The notes beneath the pieces were generated by a model. The model was not told the origin of the DNA and made no database searches. It was given only the letters and a program-made list of their open reading frames with translations. A stretch of DNA of 64,000 bases from a bacterium (GTDB taxonomy: Bacteria > Hydrothermota > Tepidihabitantia > SM23-42 > JAOAFX01): assembly GCA_036382775.1 (NCBI GenBank), contig DASVHD010000041.1, forward strand, positions 57,832-121,831. Direction: 5' to 3'. Shown here one piece after another: positions 51,029 through 60,119 of this stretch (position 1 is the stretch's first letter; every line of letters begins with the position of its first letter). Made by a program: the position numbers and the translations under genes.

Positions 51029-52174
51029 ATGAATCCCATTAACCGACCCGCCAACATCAAAGTAATGACCGGTAATGAAGCCTGCGCTGAAGCCGCACTC
51101 ACAGCTGGTTTGCGGTTCTTCGCCGGTTATCCTATCACACCGTCGTCCGAAATCGCTGAAGTCCTCTCCCGCATGCTGCCGCGGGTCGGCGGCACTTTCA
51201 TCCAGATGGAAGACGAGATCGCTTCGATGGGCGCGATCATTGGCGCCTCCCTGGCTGGGGTCAAATCAATGACCGCGACCAGCGGACCGGGATTTTCGCT
51301 CATGCAGGAGAATATCGGCTATGCGTCGATGGCTGAAGTTCCCGTGGTCGTGGTCAATGTCCAGCGCGGCGGGCCGAGCACTGGTTTGCCGACCCTGCCT
51401 GCCCAAGCCGATGTCATGCAGGCGCGGTGGGGTACTCACGGCGACCATCCGGTCATTGCCGTGTGCCCATCCACCGTACGGGAAACGTATGACTGGACGA
51501 TCAAAGCGTTCAACCTTTCGGAAAAATACCGGGTTCCGGTAATGCTCATGATGGACGAGATCATCGGCCACATCAACGAAAAGATCATCATTCCGCAAAA
51601 AGATGAGATCCAGATCATCGAACGGGAAAAAACGCACGAACCTCCGGATAAATACATCCCATACCGGATGACCGAATCCGATATTCCGCCGATGGCCGAT
51701 TATGGATCCGGATACCGCTTCAACGTCACAGGACTGAGTCATGATGAAACCGGGTTCCCGACGAATGACCCGGCAAAGATCGATGTGCTCTATCGCAGGA
51801 TCAACCGGAAGATAGAACGTTACAAGAATCAGATCATCGATTACAAGCAGGAATACCTGGATGACGCCAAGATCTGCGTGGTCGCTTACGGCTCCAGCGC
51901 GCGTTCGGCGCGGCGCGCGATACGTCTCGCCCGCGAACAGGGTATCAAAGCCGGACTCTTTCAGCTCTATGTTCTCTGGCCCTTCCCTTACGAGGTTCTG
52001 GGCCGCATCGCCTCCACGATCAAGCATTTTGTCGTACCGGAGATGAACCTTGGCCAGATGGCGCATGAAGTCGCATGCGCCACGAAGATCGAGCCGGTAC
52101 TGGTCAATCGGGTCGATGGTACGCTTATAACGCCGGATGAGATATTAAAAGGAATAAAAGATGTTTCCGTATGA
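51029..52174 (+). CDS. korA: 2-oxoacid:ferredoxin oxidoreductase alpha subunit, second set
   Basis: 381 residues from the ATG at 51029, after a GTGATCT ribosome site. It shares 'GYPITPSSEIAE', 'QMEDEIASMGAIIGASL', 'TSGPGFSLMQE' and 'QRGGPSTGLPT' with the first set but differs strongly elsewhere, so it is not a recent duplicate. The end 'EMNLGQMAHEV' is typical of KorA. It probably uses a different 2-oxoacid from the first set. Confidence 0.9.
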   Translation: MNPINRPANIKVMTGNEACAEAALTAGLRFFAGYPITPSSEIAEVLSRMLPRVGGTFIQMEDEIASMGAIIGASLAGVKSMTATSGPGFSLMQENIGYASMAEVPVVVVNVQRGGPSTGLPTLPAQADVMQARWGTHGDHPVIAVCPSTVRETYDWTIKAFNLSEKYRVPVMLMMDEIIGHINEKIIIPQKDEIQIIEREKTHEPPDKYIPYRMTESDIPPMADYGSGYRFNVTGLSHDETGFPTNDPAKIDVLYRRINRKIERYKNQIIDYKQEYLDDAKICVVAYGSSARSARRAIRLAREQGIKAGLFQLYVLWPFPYEVLGRIASTIKHFVVPEMNLGQMAHEVACATKIEPVLVNRVDGTLITPDEILKGIKDVSV

Positions 52175-52970
52175 GAAATACCTGAGAAAGGAAAAATTCC
52201 CGCACATCTGGTGCACGGGCTGTGGGTGCGGCATTATTGTAAAGGCGATGCTTAGAGCAATTGACAGAATTAAAATTCAAAAAGACGACATGGCGATCGT
52301 ATCCGGCATCGGTTGTTCATCCAGAACACCCGGTTATTTGGATTTCAACACCCTGCACACTCATCATGGCAGAGCCATCGCTTTTGCTACCGGACTAAAG
52401 CTTGCTAAACCAAAGCTTAAAGTAATCGTTATCTCGGGTGACGGAGATGCAACCGCGATCGGCGGAAACCATTTCATACACGCAGCGCGACGAAACGTAG
52501 ACATGACAGTCCTTATTTATAATAATTACATATATGGAATGACGGGCGGCCAGGTTTCTCCGACCACGCCCTTTGGCAAAAGAGCGAGCACCGCTCCCTA
52601 CGGTAATACCGAACCGGCTTTTGATATATCAGGATTAGCCATCGCTGCCGGTGCTTCGTTTGTCGCGCGGGGCACCTGTTATCACGCAACCCAGCTGGAT
52701 AAGCTGATTGAGAAAGCGCTCAATAAGAAAGGGTTTTCAGTGATCGAGATAATGACTCCCTGCCCCACATATTATGGCAGACCTAACCGTCTGGGCACCG
52801 CGGTCGACATGCTCACTTTTTTCAAAGAAAACAGTGTCCCGATCGAAACCGCTCGGAAAATGACGCCTGAAGAAAAACAAGGTAAGATCACCATCGGCGT
52901 CCTCCATGATATTGAAAGACCGGAGTTCTGCGCGGAATATCAGAAGTTAATTGATCAGGCAAGGGGGTAA
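52161..52970 (+). CDS. korB: 2-oxoacid:ferredoxin oxidoreductase beta subunit, second set
   Basis: 269 residues. It starts inside the korA end (14-bp overlap) with AAGGA upstream. 'WCTGCGCGIIVKAM', 'SGIGCSSRTPG', 'THHGRAIAFATGLK', 'GDGDATAIGGNH' and 'NNYIYGMTGGQ' are the TPP and cluster motifs. It is shorter than the first-set copy by about 37 residues, mostly at the ends. Confidence 0.9.
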   Translation: MFPYEKYLRKEKFPHIWCTGCGCGIIVKAMLRAIDRIKIQKDDMAIVSGIGCSSRTPGYLDFNTLHTHHGRAIAFATGLKLAKPKLKVIVISGDGDATAIGGNHFIHAARRNVDMTVLIYNNYIYGMTGGQVSPTTPFGKRASTAPYGNTEPAFDISGLAIAAGASFVARGTCYHATQLDKLIEKALNKKGFSVIEIMTPCPTYYGRPNRLGTAVDMLTFFKENSVPIETARKMTPEEKQGKITIGVLHDIERPEFCAEYQKLIDQARG

Positions 52971-52972
52971 AA

Positions 52973-53521
52973 TTGGCATTACGGTATGAGTTTCGTTTAA
53001 GCGGTTCAGGAGGTCAGGGGCTGATTCTTGCTGGTAAGATTATGGCTGAGGCAGCGGCGATTTACGATGGCAAAAATGCAACGCAGAGTCAATCATATGG
53101 ACCGGAAGCACGGGGCGGGTCAAGCCGTTCTGAGGTTATCGTAAGCGACGAAGAAATCGATTATCCGAAAGCGGTCAATATTGATTTGCTTCTTGCTTTT
53201 ACGCAGGAAGCATGCGATAAATATGCCAAAGATCTGAAAGATAGTGGTATTTTACTGGTTGATTCGAACTATGTATTAAAAGTTCCTCAAGGAAAATACA
53301 AGATTGTATCGCTCCCCATCACCGAACTCGCAGAAAAGGAGACGGGAAAATCTCTTGTCGCCAACATCCTATCCCTCGGCGTAATTATTGAATTAACCAA
53401 GGTTATTTCACCGGAATCTATGGAATCAGCGATACTATCGCGTGTTCCAAAAGGCACTGAGGATCTGAATATCAAGGCTTTCCGCGCCGGAATAAAAGCT
53501 GCTCAGCAAATTAAGCACTAA
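52973..53521 (+). CDS. korC: 2-oxoacid:ferredoxin oxidoreductase gamma subunit, second set
   Basis: 182 residues. The start is a TTG with GGGGGT overlapping the korB stop. 'RLSGSGGQGLILAGK', 'TQSQSYGPEARGGSSRSEV' and 'VANILSLG' are the gamma-domain motifs. The nucleotidyltransferase gene begins 45 bases downstream and may share the transcript. Confidence 0.9.
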   Translation: MALRYEFRLSGSGGQGLILAGKIMAEAAAIYDGKNATQSQSYGPEARGGSSRSEVIVSDEEIDYPKAVNIDLLLAFTQEACDKYAKDLKDSGILLVDSNYVLKVPQGKYKIVSLPITELAEKETGKSLVANILSLGVIIELTKVISPESMESAILSRVPKGTEDLNIKAFRAGIKAAQQIKH

Positions 53522-53566
53522 TAATAAACACCAAACAAGAACTCGGTTTTCTACGCATAATAGGCG

Positions 53567-54319
53567 ATGATTATGGCTTACGTGAACGACAATAAAACCA
53601 CAAGTTGGTTGGATTTTGTGGATGAAAAAAGACGAGCAAACATGGTTCAGATCCTGCAGGAACTATCTTGGCTTCAGGAATTCCCTGACCTCAATTTTAT
53701 CATCATTGGTGCCCTGTCGCTTTTGATCCAGGGTTATTTACACTATGTAGTTTTATGGGATATCGACCTCCTTTTTAAAAATATTAATCAGTTAAAAAAT
53801 TTCATGGATAAACCAAAAACACCATCGCTAAAGATTTTCAATATTGATAATGAACTCGTAAACAATGAAACGATATCAAGTCTTCATACCGTGTGGTCTT
53901 TTGGCAAGACCTGGTTTAACGTCGATTACATATTAAAGAAAAGCATTTTCCAGCACTATACAAAAAACACGGTCCTGAAACAACATCAAGAAACCATGAC
54001 GATTCAAAATCAACTGTGTTCTATTAATCTTTGTCTGGCCCATCCCTGGGACGTGGTAATAGACAAAATTCTGTCGCCCCGCACCGGTAAAGAACTGGAA
54101 TTGAAGGTCGACATGAGCGTTGATATCAGGCATATTTATTCCGTATATAACAAGGAGCAAGACAACCATGTTTTTTGGGAGTACATTATGGAAAAATCAT
54201 CTGCCATCAGAAAGAGGAAGGCTCTGAAATCGCGCCTGAAGGCAATTCTCTCAATCGCCCAGGAAATAGGGTATAACGATGTCGCCTTTTCGCCCCTGGC
54301 TTTGAAATATCTCGGTTAA
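53567..54319 (+). CDS. Nucleotidyltransferase-fold protein
   Basis: About 250 residues (ATG at 53567 or 53573). 'FIIIGALSLLIQGYLHYVVLWDIDLLFKN' has the Gly ... Asp-x-Asp pattern of minimal nucleotidyltransferases such as AbiEii or MNT proteins. 'NLCLAHPWDVVIDKILS' is a usual second motif. The stop overlaps the next start (TAATG), so it is translated with the large NTase protein. It could modify a protein or RNA, or act in a defence or toxin-antitoxin-like pair; function is unknown. Confidence 0.65.
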   Translation: MIMAYVNDNKTTSWLDFVDEKRRANMVQILQELSWLQEFPDLNFIIIGALSLLIQGYLHYVVLWDIDLLFKNINQLKNFMDKPKTPSLKIFNIDNELVNNETISSLHTVWSFGKTWFNVDYILKKSIFQHYTKNTVLKQHQETMTIQNQLCSINLCLAHPWDVVIDKILSPRTGKELELKVDMSVDIRHIYSVYNKEQDNHVFWEYIMEKSSAIRKRKALKSRLKAILSIAQEIGYNDVAFSPLALKYLG

Positions 54320-57255
54320 TGAGGGATTTCTTATCCAGTCTCGCTGAGCAATCCAGCGAATTCGGAAATCACTACCGCAAGCAGCTGCAAGCTGTCTTAA
54401 AGAATTTCGAGTCCATTGTTCGACAGCTGGAAAACCAAAAGAAACGCGATCAGGTACACTTGATGCACTCAACAGGTGATTTCGGCCGGGAGTTAAAAAT
54501 CGTGGCCAATGTCGCCGAAAACACCGAAGAACGACTATCTTTCATGGGCACATTTTTTGCTCTGCAACTATTGCTGATAAATCGGCAGACAATCGATACC
54601 CTGCGTATGGACATTATCGCTGCGGAAACGAACAAAGTGGCTGTCTACAGAAAATTCATGCGCAATGTCGGCGATTGGTTTCGGACACTGACAACCGCCT
54701 ACATCAATGAGCTTCTGAGTGTCTTTCTCGATCGGCAGCAGTCAACGGAATTTGTAATACTCGGTGTGGGCACCAAGTCTGACCAGGATGATATTGACGT
54801 GGGAATAATCGACGATGGCGGCAGCGAACGCGATAATTTCAACCGGGCGGTTGCTCAAATAAGTCATGAGTTCATGAAATATGCGACATCATTCCATTTC
54901 CACCTGTCAGAACATGTCGGCACCCAACACTATTCAGCATCCATTAACGAATATAAGCGGGTTTTAAAACACGAAATAAGAGACTTTGTAATCATTAATG
55001 AAATGCTCAGTGCTGCGGTAATAACCGGCAGCGGGCAACTTTTCGACCAATATCGCACTGATATAACAGGCCGGTATTTTTTTAAACCGGGCATCGATAA
55101 CAAGTACCATGAAGGTTACTTGCGTGGCATCCTCGGTGAAATCCACTCGTTGATCGCCCGGCCGATTAGTTCCATGCATATTAATTTTAAGGAAGATGGT
55201 TTGCGTATCATCAAAAGCATTGTATCGGCTCAAAAAACAGTTTATCGCATTGACCAGGTCAATGCGTGGGACATTATTAAAGAACTGAAGATAAAAAATG
55301 AGCGGCGTTTGAATGAGTACGAAGCTCTCGACCGGTCATTGACATTTTTTGAAATATTCAGATACCTTTACCAGCTGTTCGTTACCCAGGACGAAGAGGT
55401 GATTTTAGACAATACTTCGATGCCCAACATCAGAAAAATCGCGCGAGTGCTCGGTTATTCGGATATTGGACAGTGCCTCGCCGAAGAACATCTATTAGTC
55501 CATTACTACGAACATGTCCAGAACATTCGGAAAATCGTACCGGTTTTGCTCGATGATCTAAAAAGCCATCTTGCCGAACATTCTGATTTTGCCGCAATGT
55601 TCAACCTGGATTATAAAGGAAATAGCGCCAAAGATTTTGTTGAAAAATTTAAATTTTATCGAGGAACATCATACTGGGACGATATCATCGACCGTCTGAA
55701 AGCCGAGAATGTCCTTAAGCGTTTCGTAAACGATATTAGTTCACTATCCGTGATTGAACAAACGCGAATAATCAGAAAGTACATCGAATGGGCTAAATAC
55801 GATTTCTACACCCTGATCAAGTTTCTAACCATACTGGGGAGCAGTAAATATGGATTTTCGTTATTTAAAAACATGAACGATTATTTGCTGCAAAAAGTAG
55901 ATAAAATCACTGATTTAACGAGAAAACTCACTTTTGTTTTTTATCGTTTCCCTCATCTTATCAACAATTACTTTTCGCTGAATGAAGAACAACAGTTGAA
56001 ACGATATCAAAAAACCATGAAGGGACAAATTTATGAAGAAGACATCGCCAGCGTTGTGAGCGATTTAGAATATATTTTGAACATCCACTTTTATGGCAGC
56101 AAGTTTTATAAGCGCTACTTTCATATTGTAATCAACAAATACCCTGAATGCATACAAATATTAAGGAGGCCGCCCCGTTTGAAAGAATTCGGCGAATGGC
56201 TGCATAATGATGTGGGTTCAATGAGAACATTCCGGCAAAAAAAACAAAAACTTGGTGAGTATTATGATTTTGAAATGATGCGCGTGGGCATAAATACCCT
56301 TCATGGCGCGTCGGTCGCAACAACAAGTGCTGATTTCATCGAATTTTCGGACCGGTACATCCACTCTCTGGTTGATATCTGCCGGCAAGAGGTTGATGCC
56401 GAATACAATAAACGAATCATCACGGAAGACGTTTTAGCCATTTTTGCCGCCGGTGGTCATGCGAGAGAACAAGCCTATGACGACGATTATGACATCATAG
56501 TACTGCTTAATTCTGAAGACCCGGACATCACCGCATACTGCAACAAAATTGTCAGCCGGATAAACGCCGAGATTATTCAACGCGGCACCATACCGCACCA
56601 TCGTTTTGCCGATTATTTTGGAAGATACGTGGTGTTATTCCAGGAAATGGAAAAACTCCTGGACCGCATGGCGCCGGAAATTTTCATTGAAAAATCGCAG
56701 ATTCTTGGTGCCCGGCTAATCGTCGGATCACGCCGGCTGGAAAATGAATTTGTCGAGCGCATCGTAAAACCTAAAATATTTGACAAAAAAGAACATTATA
56801 TAGCACAGATGATCCAGGAAATCCAGGCCCGGCATGTTACCGAAAAAGAAATATCAACTGCGGACAGCGATATCAAAGAAGGAATGGGGGGATTGAGGGA
56901 TATCGAAATGATGATGCTTATTTTTAAAGCATATTACGGTATTAAAGAACCCGTTAACACAAAATTGTTTGAAAATATTGCGGGCATTCAACCTGTATTG
57001 CGCGGTGATCTTGAGACGCTATCAGAAGCGTTCATCTTTTTAAATGGTTTAAGGGATATTTACAGGTTGACTGCGGGGGCAAGTGATGCGATCGTGGCTG
57101 ACGCTCTGGGAACTGCATCGAGAGTTCTGGGCTATGCAAATAACGTAGTGTTATATGAAAAATTCAACGAAACGAAAAAGCATGTAGCTGACACGATCCC
57201 CCGTTTATTACAAAAAATTGGTTACTCATCCTTTACCGATTCAGTATGCACATAA
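54319..57255 (+). CDS. Large double nucleotidyltransferase protein (GlnD/DUF294-related)
   Basis: 978 residues. A first NTase-like motif lies near residues 150-175 ('ILGVGTKSDQDDIDVGII'). A second lies near 710-730 ('FAAGGHAREQAYDDDYDIIVLL'), followed near 850-865 by 'DIKEGMGGLRDIEMMML', the signature of GlnD-type uridylyltransferases. The middle (about 200-690) is helical and unassigned. GlnD's HD and ACT domains are absent and no PII gene is near, so this is not an ordinary GlnD. It is coupled to the NTase-fold gene upstream. It may transfer a nucleotide to an unknown protein. Its 3' end overlaps a converging gene by 34 bp. Confidence 0.65.
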   Translation: MRDFLSSLAEQSSEFGNHYRKQLQAVLKNFESIVRQLENQKKRDQVHLMHSTGDFGRELKIVANVAENTEERLSFMGTFFALQLLLINRQTIDTLRMDIIAAETNKVAVYRKFMRNVGDWFRTLTTAYINELLSVFLDRQQSTEFVILGVGTKSDQDDIDVGIIDDGGSERDNFNRAVAQISHEFMKYATSFHFHLSEHVGTQHYSASINEYKRVLKHEIRDFVIINEMLSAAVITGSGQLFDQYRTDITGRYFFKPGIDNKYHEGYLRGILGEIHSLIARPISSMHINFKEDGLRIIKSIVSAQKTVYRIDQVNAWDIIKELKIKNERRLNEYEALDRSLTFFEIFRYLYQLFVTQDEEVILDNTSMPNIRKIARVLGYSDIGQCLAEEHLLVHYYEHVQNIRKIVPVLLDDLKSHLAEHSDFAAMFNLDYKGNSAKDFVEKFKFYRGTSYWDDIIDRLKAENVLKRFVNDISSLSVIEQTRIIRKYIEWAKYDFYTLIKFLTILGSSKYGFSLFKNMNDYLLQKVDKITDLTRKLTFVFYRFPHLINNYFSLNEEQQLKRYQKTMKGQIYEEDIASVVSDLEYILNIHFYGSKFYKRYFHIVINKYPECIQILRRPPRLKEFGEWLHNDVGSMRTFRQKKQKLGEYYDFEMMRVGINTLHGASVATTSADFIEFSDRYIHSLVDICRQEVDAEYNKRIITEDVLAIFAAGGHAREQAYDDDYDIIVLLNSEDPDITAYCNKIVSRINAEIIQRGTIPHHRFADYFGRYVVLFQEMEKLLDRMAPEIFIEKSQILGARLIVGSRRLENEFVERIVKPKIFDKKEHYIAQMIQEIQARHVTEKEISTADSDIKEGMGGLRDIEMMMLIFKAYYGIKEPVNTKLFENIAGIQPVLRGDLETLSEAFIFLNGLRDIYRLTAGASDAIVADALGTASRVLGYANNVVLYEKFNETKKHVADTIPRLLQKIGYSSFTDSVCT

Positions 57256-58404
57256 CTACCCTTTTTGTTCAAAATACCGTCTTTTATCCAGCAGCGCGGA
57301 TCGGTGGGCACGCGGTTAAGCATGATCTGCCAGTGCAGATTAGATCCTGTGCAAATCCCAGTGCTGCCCATCTCGCCGATGATCTGCCCTTTCAGCACGC
57401 GATCCCCTTTCTCTACCAGGATCTTGTTTAGATGCAGGTAAACCGTGTGGATACCCTGGCCATGGGAAATGACGATGCTCTTGCCATGACCATCAAGGTC
57501 CTCGGCCAGCACGACCAGGCCGCTGTTCGACGCCAAAATATCCGTGCCGACGGCATTGGCAATATCGATGGCCTTGTGTGACCATTTATCGAGATCCTTG
57601 TTGTAGCGCCGGGCCACCCCGAATATTGCCGTGATCGAGCCTTCGCACGGCCAGATGAAATCGCCGTCGTACAATACTGAATCGGTGTCCTTTCCGTAAG
57701 CCCGGGTAAAATACCTGCCCTCGTATTTCATCATTTCCAGCGTCTCTTCGGTCAAAACCCCGATATCCATTTCTGCGGTATCGACCTCGGCGAACTCGCC
57801 AGGAAGGATCATGAACGGCAGCTTGACGGTTTTCTTCGCGCCGCCCTCCTCGTAACTCAACGTCATCTTGTGCCGTCCCGAATCCGCGTCCATGGGTACT
57901 GCAAGCAGGGTCTGGTACAGCGTACTGGACAACGCGTACAATTTGTACGTGCGCTGAAGAAACCGTACCGAAACTTTGCCGATCGGAAGCGCGGTGTTAA
58001 CATTCATGTACGCGATCTCCCCCTGGTGATAGGCATGACGGTCTAAAGATATCGACTGTACCAAACCACCGATCTGCACGATATTAAGCGACTCAGACGG
58101 CGCAACCCGGGTACGCGGTATCGACGGTTCTCCCCTTGTCAGTCCTCCGGTAAGCGGCACTGCTTCCAGGCTTTCCTGTCGGGACTGGAACGTGTCAACC
58201 GGTTTGCTAAGTTGGTAAACGACGGGATCAGCCAGACGGGGATAATTATCGTAGTAAAACTTTATGGGCTGCGAATCCCGCTGGATATAACGGTCAAGCC
58301 GGATAAGAGCCTTGTGAACCAGGGAATCAGACAGCGAATCCTGCCCGGCAGGCAGATTGGCGGCAGTGCAAAGAATTGCGAACCTAAGGCACCACAATAA
58401 CATT
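57222..58404 (-). CDS. M23-family peptidase (LytM domain), secreted
   Basis: About 393 residues from the ATG at 58404, chosen because it begins a good signal peptide ('MLLWCLRFAILCTAANLPAG') and has TTGGGGA upstream; an ATG at 58496 is possible but has neither. The C-terminal domain has 'GSITAIFGVARRYNKD', 'WSHKAIDIANAVGTDILASNSG' (His and Asp zinc ligands), 'VISHGQGIHTVYLHLNK' and 'GSTGICTGSNLHWQIM'. These enzymes cut peptidoglycan cross-links or act as scaffolds. The N-terminal 250 residues are a beta-rich region of unknown role. Confidence 0.85.
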
Positions 58405-58593
58405 TTCAGTCCCCAACTGTTCTTTTCTACGCTGTGCTGACCTATGCATGTCGTTTGTACATCTAAGAATTTTGAAAAAAAACGACGAGCTGACATTTGG
58501 GTCTTTCATCATTCTTAAGCTCATATCAAAATATTGGTTATCCCGTTTAGGGGCCGTTTCATCATTTTAGAATTACATGAAAAACGAGATAAT

Positions 58594-59379
58594 CTAGTAG
58601 GGATCCATAACGCACCGGAAGCCATAGTAACGGTCCTGCACGTAGGGCTTCAGCTCGAGCCGCGATGAGCAGCGGAGGTGCTTGGTATTTATACTGAGCC
58701 ACGAGCCGCCGCGCAGCACGCGCGTGTAGCCGGAATCGGGTCCGGCGGGGTTTTCCAGCGGGCTCCTCGCATAATAACTTGAATCGTAGAAATCACTGCA
58801 CCATTCCCACACGTTACCTGCCATGTCGAACAATCCGTAAGGATTCGCGGCAAAAAAGCCGACCCTGGCAGTGAACGCGAACCCGTCGCGATCTTTCTCG
58901 CCGTCGGGCGCGTAGTTACAGCGGTTGATCGGTGGTTCATCGCCCCAGGGAAATTCTTTTTCCGGTAAGCCGCCCCGCGCCGCGCATTCCCATTCCGCCT
59001 CGGTCGGCAGCCGCTTACCCGCCCACATCGCGTAGGATTGGGCGTCGTAATAGCTGACCCCGACCACGGGCTGTTGAGGTTTGTTCAAAGAAGTGTCGCG
59101 GCAAAATAACGGTCGAGGATGACCGGTCGCTTTGACGAATTCCCCGTACTGCCGGTTCGTGACCTCGCATTTGTCCATATAAAAAGTGTCGACGAACACT
59201 TTATGCCTGGGATTTTCCTCGCTTGAGTCCGAACCCATGACAAACTCGCCTCCGGGTATCATCAGCATGTCCGCGGGTAGAGATTTCATTGTCTTTAATG
59301 TCTGGTCTGTTTCTTTTTTACCAGTGCACGGACAGAGAAATACGGCAAACATCACTAACGGTAAATATCGGTATTTCAA
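58594..59379 (-). CDS. Formylglycine-generating-enzyme-like lipoprotein (FGE-sulfatase domain)
   Basis: About 261 residues from a TTG at 59379 that has AAAGGAG upstream and begins the signal peptide; an ATG at 59397 six codons earlier is the alternative. The lipobox is 'VFLCPC'. The domain shows 'MIPGGEFVMGSDSSEENPRHKV', 'DKCEVTNRQYGEFV', 'RLPTEAEWECAARGG', 'GNVWEWCSD' and 'RVLRGGSW', the SUMF1 family fold. True FGE uses two Cys residues to oxidise sulfatase Cys; many homologues do other jobs. Lipid anchoring suggests an envelope role. No sulfatase is in the window. Confidence 0.85.
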   Translation of the reverse strand: MKYRYLPLVMFAVFLCPCTGKKETDQTLKTMKSLPADMLMIPGGEFVMGSDSSEENPRHKVFVDTFYMDKCEVTNRQYGEFVKATGHPRPLFCRDTSLNKPQQPVVGVSYYDAQSYAMWAGKRLPTEAEWECAARGGLPEKEFPWGDEPPINRCNYAPDGEKDRDGFAFTARVGFFAANPYGLFDMAGNVWEWCSDFYDSSYYARSPLENPAGPDSGYTRVLRGGSWLSINTKHLRCSSRLELKPYVQDRYYGFRCVMDPY

Positions 59380-59429
59380 TCGGTCTCCTTTGTTCATGTA
59401 TGCCCTTTTTTTTAAAAAATTTACGCTAT

Positions 59430-59457
59430 ATAATAATCAAAAATCGCGCAAAGTCAA
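59430..59457 (-). promoter_or_regulatory. Promoter of the FGE-like lipoprotein gene
   Basis: Minus strand: TTGACT (59457-59452), 16-bp spacer, TATTAT (59435-59430). It is back-to-back with the promoter at 59462-59489. Confidence 0.6.
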
Positions 59458-59461
59458 CCAC

Positions 59462-59489
59462 TTGACCAGGCAAGCATTTTGATTATAAT
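59462..59489 (+). promoter_or_regulatory. Promoter of the YHS-buk-trpB2 operon
   Basis: TTGACC (59462-59467), 16-bp spacer, TATAAT (59484-59489). A leader of about 40 bases carries AAGGGGGTGG before the ATG at 59535. Confidence 0.7.
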
Positions 59490-59534
59490 TTGACGTGAGT
59501 TATTGCACAAGGAATAAGTAAGGGGGTGGAGAAC

Positions 59535-59717
59535 ATGGCGATCGACCCTGTTTGCAGGATGCAGGTTGATGAGAAAACGGCCCAATTCAAAAGCCTTTAT
59601 AAGGGCGTATCGTACTTCTTCTGCTCAAAACCGTGCAAGAAATCATTTGATGAAGATCCCGAAAAATATATATCCGGAGACCAGAACCAGAAACCGCGGT
59701 CATGCTGCGGGAAATAA
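59535..59717 (+). CDS. YHS-domain protein
   Basis: 60 residues from the ATG at 59535, with GGGGGTG seven bases upstream. 'DPVCRMQVDE', 'YKGVSYFFCSKPCKKSFDEDPEKY' is the whole YHS domain, and a 'SCCGK' tail adds two Cys. YHS domains bind metals such as copper or heme-associated metal and occur in ATPases and small carriers. It is the first gene of an operon with Minf_1886, buk and trpB2. Confidence 0.85.
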   Translation: MAIDPVCRMQVDEKTAQFKSLYKGVSYFFCSKPCKKSFDEDPEKYISGDQNQKPRSCCGK

Positions 59718-59723
59718 CGTCTC

Positions 59724-60107
59724 ATGAACGAAGCCGAGGTTCTGCGTCAGATCATCGACCAGGACAAGAGATATAAAATCGAAGCTTACCTTTTCGTCCT
59801 GGAAGGCCTTTTTTATGCCAGGAACATTTTCAAAAAGGAAGGACACGTAACGGGCCAGGAACTGCTGGAAGGGATCAAACGGCTCGGTATTGAACGCTTC
59901 GGCCCCCTGGCAAAAATGGTGTTCGAACACTGGGGCATAACCGAGACCGTTGACTTTGGCAATATCGTTTTCAACCTCGTTAATTCAAAGATCCTGGGCA
60001 AAACGGAAGAAGACAAGATCGACGACTTCAAAGATATCTATGACTTTGACGATGTTTTTGTGGCGCACTACAAACCAACTTTCAGCCATTTCAAGACCAG
60101 GACCTGA
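59724..60107 (+). CDS. Minf_1886-family protein of unknown function
   Basis: 127 residues. 'YKIEAYLFVLEGLFYARN', 'GHVTGQELLEGIKRLGIERFGPLAKMVFEHWGI' and 'VDFGNIVFNLV' followed by 'KTEEDKIDDF' and 'YDFDDVF' match the family first described in Verrucomicrobia and Planctomycetes. No function is known. It lies 6 bp after the YHS gene and 12 bp before buk. Confidence 0.8.
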   Translation: MNEAEVLRQIIDQDKRYKIEAYLFVLEGLFYARNIFKKEGHVTGQELLEGIKRLGIERFGPLAKMVFEHWGITETVDFGNIVFNLVNSKILGKTEEDKIDDFKDIYDFDDVFVAHYKPTFSHFKTRT

Positions 60108-60119
60108 CCAGGAAGCCCA

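Noticed and set aside
51266..52066. Long open frame on the minus strand inside the second korA
   Set aside because: It is a shadow of the korA codon pattern; the plus strand has full KorA motifs.
54319..57255. Bona fide GlnD (PII uridylyltransferase)
   Set aside because: HD and ACT domains are missing, an extra N-terminal NTase-like site is present, and no glnB or glnK is nearby.
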